DNA from: Flavobacterium omnivorum
GTDB taxonomy: Bacteria; Bacteroidota; Bacteroidia; Flavobacteriales; Flavobacteriaceae
NCBI RefSeq assembly: GCF_900099915.1
Contig: NZ_FNDB01000007.1
Location: 1 to 64,000 of the forward strand
Direction: 5' to 3'
DNA: 64,000 nt
Shown one piece after another: positions 62,574 through 64,000 of the stretch. Position 1 is the stretch's first letter, and the number at the start of each line of letters is the position of its first letter. The translations under genes were made by a program, and so were the position numbers. The notes below the pieces were generated by a model, which worked only from the letters and a program-made list of their open reading frames with translations, made no database searches and was not told the origin of the DNA.

Positions 62574-63860
62574 ATGTTATATAAAAGAAGTAGTCAGCTT
62601 TTTGCTGAAGCAGAAAAAGTAATACCAGGAGGTGTAAATTCACCAGTAAGAGCTTTTAAAGCAGTGGGTGGAACTCCTATTTTTGTCAAAAGTGCCAAAG
62701 GAGCCTATTTGTACGATGAAGACGGAAACCGTTTGATTGATTATATTAATTCTTGGGGACCAATGATTTTAGGACATGCTTACGAACCAGTTGTACAAGC
62801 CGTGATTGAGAAAGCAAAGCTAGGAACCTCATTTGGAATGCCAACAGAATTGGAAACCCAAATTGCAGCTTTAGCCGTTTCGATGGTTCCAAATATCGAT
62901 AAAATTAGATTTGTAAATTCCGGTACCGAAGCCTGTATGAGCGCAGTTAGGCTTGCTCGTGGATTTGCCAAAAAAGATAAAATAATCAAGTTTGCAGGTT
63001 GTTATCACGGTCATTCAGATTCTTTTTTAATCCAAGCGGGAAGTGGAGCAATCACTTTTGGTTCGCCAAATAGTCCGGGAGTTACTGCAGGAACGGCCAA
63101 AGATACTTTGCTGGCAACATACAACGATTTAGAAAATGTAGCGGCTTTAATCGCAGCTAATAAAAATGAAATTGCTTGTATCATTGTGGAACCAGTTGCT
63201 GGAAACATGGGTTGTATTCCACCAGTTGCAGGTTTTTTAGAAGGCTTACGCCAATTGTGTACCGATAATGATATTCTATTAATCTTTGATGAGGTTATGA
63301 CAGGATTCAGGTTAGCTGCAGGTGGAGTTCAAGAATTACTAAATGTAAATGCTGATATCGTTTGCTTCGGAAAAGTAATAGGCGGTGGTTTACCCGTAGG
63401 TGCTTTTGCGGCTCGTGCCGAAATTATGAATTATCTAGCTCCGTTAGGTCCTGTTTATCAGGCAGGAACACTATCTGGAAATCCATTAGCTATGGCCGCA
63501 GGATTGACAATGTTACAATCCTTAAATAATGACCATTCTGTATTTAAAAGCTTAGAGGAAAAAACAGCTTATTTACATGCAGGAATGGACAAAGTTTTGC
63601 GAGCAAATGACGTAGACTTTACAATCAACAGAATTGGATCTATGATTTCAGTTCATTTTGATTCAAATCCGGTAACCGATTTTAAATCGGCTGCTAAAGG
63701 AGATAATGAAAACTTTAAAAAATTCTTTCATGGTTTATTAAATGAGGGAATTTATATTGCACCATCTGCTTATGAGAGTTGGTTTCTTACAGATGCACTA
63801 ACCTATGAGGATTTGGATTTTACCATCCGAGCGGTAGACAAAGTATCGAAAACATTTTAA
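62574..63860 (+). CDS. hemL: Glutamate-1-semialdehyde 2,1-aminomutase HemL
   Basis: A 428-residue PLP enzyme that makes 5-aminolevulinate, the first tetrapyrrole precursor of the C5 pathway. [68 protein letters not shown] and the PLP-lysine [18 protein letters not shown] are canonical. Length is normal. A strong terminator follows. Confidence 0.97.
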   Translation: MLYKRSSQLFAEAEKVIPGGVNSPVRAFKAVGGTPIFVKSAKGAYLYDEDGNRLIDYINSWGPMILGHAYEPVVQAVIEKAKLGTSFGMPTELETQIAALAVSMVPNIDKIRFVNSGTEACMSAVRLARGFAKKDKIIKFAGCYHGHSDSFLIQAGSGAITFGSPNSPGVTAGTAKDTLLATYNDLENVAALIAANKNEIACIIVEPVAGNMGCIPPVAGFLEGLRQLCTDNDILLIFDEVMTGFRLAAGGVQELLNVNADIVCFGKVIGGGLPVGAFAARAEIMNYLAPLGPVYQAGTLSGNPLAMAAGLTMLQSLNNDHSVFKSLEEKTAYLHAGMDKVLRANDVDFTINRIGSMISVHFDSNPVTDFKSAAKGDNENFKKFFHGLLNEGIYIAPSAYESWFLTDALTYEDLDFTIRAVDKVSKTF

Positions 63861-63861
63861 A

Positions 63862-63893
63862 TAAAAAAAGACCCAATTTGGGTCTTTTTTTAT
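63862..63893. terminator. Bidirectional terminator after hemL
   Basis: aaaaaagaccca pairs with tgggtctttttt with a 3-nt loop and T-runs on both strands; the next gene is convergent. Confidence 0.85.
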
Positions 63894-63923
63894 GAATTAA
63901 GATGAAACATTCATGTGAATTAA

Positions 63924-64000
63924 TTATTTTTTGTCAACCCTATTTGCTGCTTTTCTGCCGTTATGATGCGCCATTTTTTGATTCATTCGGTGGTGGTTTT
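63924..64000 (-). CDS. C-terminal end of an unknown gene, cut by the window edge
   Basis: A minus-strand frame enters at the right edge and ends at TAA 63924. The tail reads MNQKMAHHNGRKAANRVDKK, basic and unlike any family I can name. The stop falls just before a bidirectional terminator, which supports a real gene. Only 25 codons are visible. Confidence 0.45.
   Translation of the reverse strand, partial: NHHRMNQKMAHHNGRKAANRVDKK

Overview
The window is AT-rich chromosomal DNA from a gliding bacterium of the family Flavobacteriaceae, most likely Flavobacterium or a close relative. Evidence: a complete gldK-gldL-gldM-gldN cluster (type IX secretion and gliding), a secreted protein with a type IX sorting domain, Bacteroidota-type promoters (TTG, about 19 nt, TAnnTTTG), few Shine-Dalgarno sites, and many Flavobacteria-typical families (DUF983, DUF1761, DUF2490, DUF4136, DUF4230, DUF5522, GSCFA, GxxExxY).

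Layout. 1-4.2 kb: the tail of a probable transposase, a metal-binding secreted protein, a DedA membrane protein and a frameshifted MG2/plug-like surface protein. 4.2-11.5 kb, minus strand: groES-groEL, then the row miaB / GxxExxY cassette / sigma-54 activator / lptE / TPR protein / secG. 11.6-17.2 kb: glycerol uptake and catabolism (glpD, glpK, glpF, an outer-membrane protein), divergent from a DeoR-family regulator. 17.4-26 kb: topA, an arginase-fold protein lacking most metal ligands, then gldKLMN. 26-34.5 kb: single genes, including an ABC-F ATPase, lipid kinase and phosphatase homologues, pterin dehydratase and an LRR protein. 34.6-39.4 kb: a broken membrane gene, two identical initiator tRNAs, era, a second broken gene, der and an SDR enzyme. 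39.4-44 kb, minus strand: DUF2490, two TPM proteins, LemA, a MerR regulator and an M23 peptidase. 44.4-50.9 kb: alaS with a leftover second 3' end, two paralogous lipoproteins, GSCFA and DUF4230. 51-58.4 kb: phenylalanine hydroxylase, a broken antitoxin-like gene, a phytase-like esterase, truncated globin, DUF4136, urocanate hydratase, DUF5522 and a small HExxH protein. 58.8-64 kb: a sorting-domain protein, an ACC-deaminase-like PLP enzyme, glucosaminidase-LysM, hemL, and the end of an unknown gene.

Genes that work together: GldKLMN form the core of the secretion motor and would export the protein at 58.8 kb. GlpF, GlpK and GlpD take glycerol to dihydroxyacetone phosphate, and the DeoR regulator probably binds four GAAA-type repeats spaced exactly 10 bp apart over the glpD promoter. 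Phenylalanine hydroxylase and pterin dehydratase share the tetrahydropterin cycle although they lie 18 kb apart.

The most unusual content is non-coding. Three interspersed structured repeats share their ends, and two share an 18-nt apical loop on long arms that differ in sequence. A short repeat lies in frame inside alaS and recurs as an inverted pair at 50.9 kb. Another repeat sits between groES and groEL. At least five genes are broken or vestigial, two of them by a single missing A in an A-run, so sequencing error must be separated from real decay. I saw no CRISPR array, prophage, complete insertion sequence or obvious defence island.
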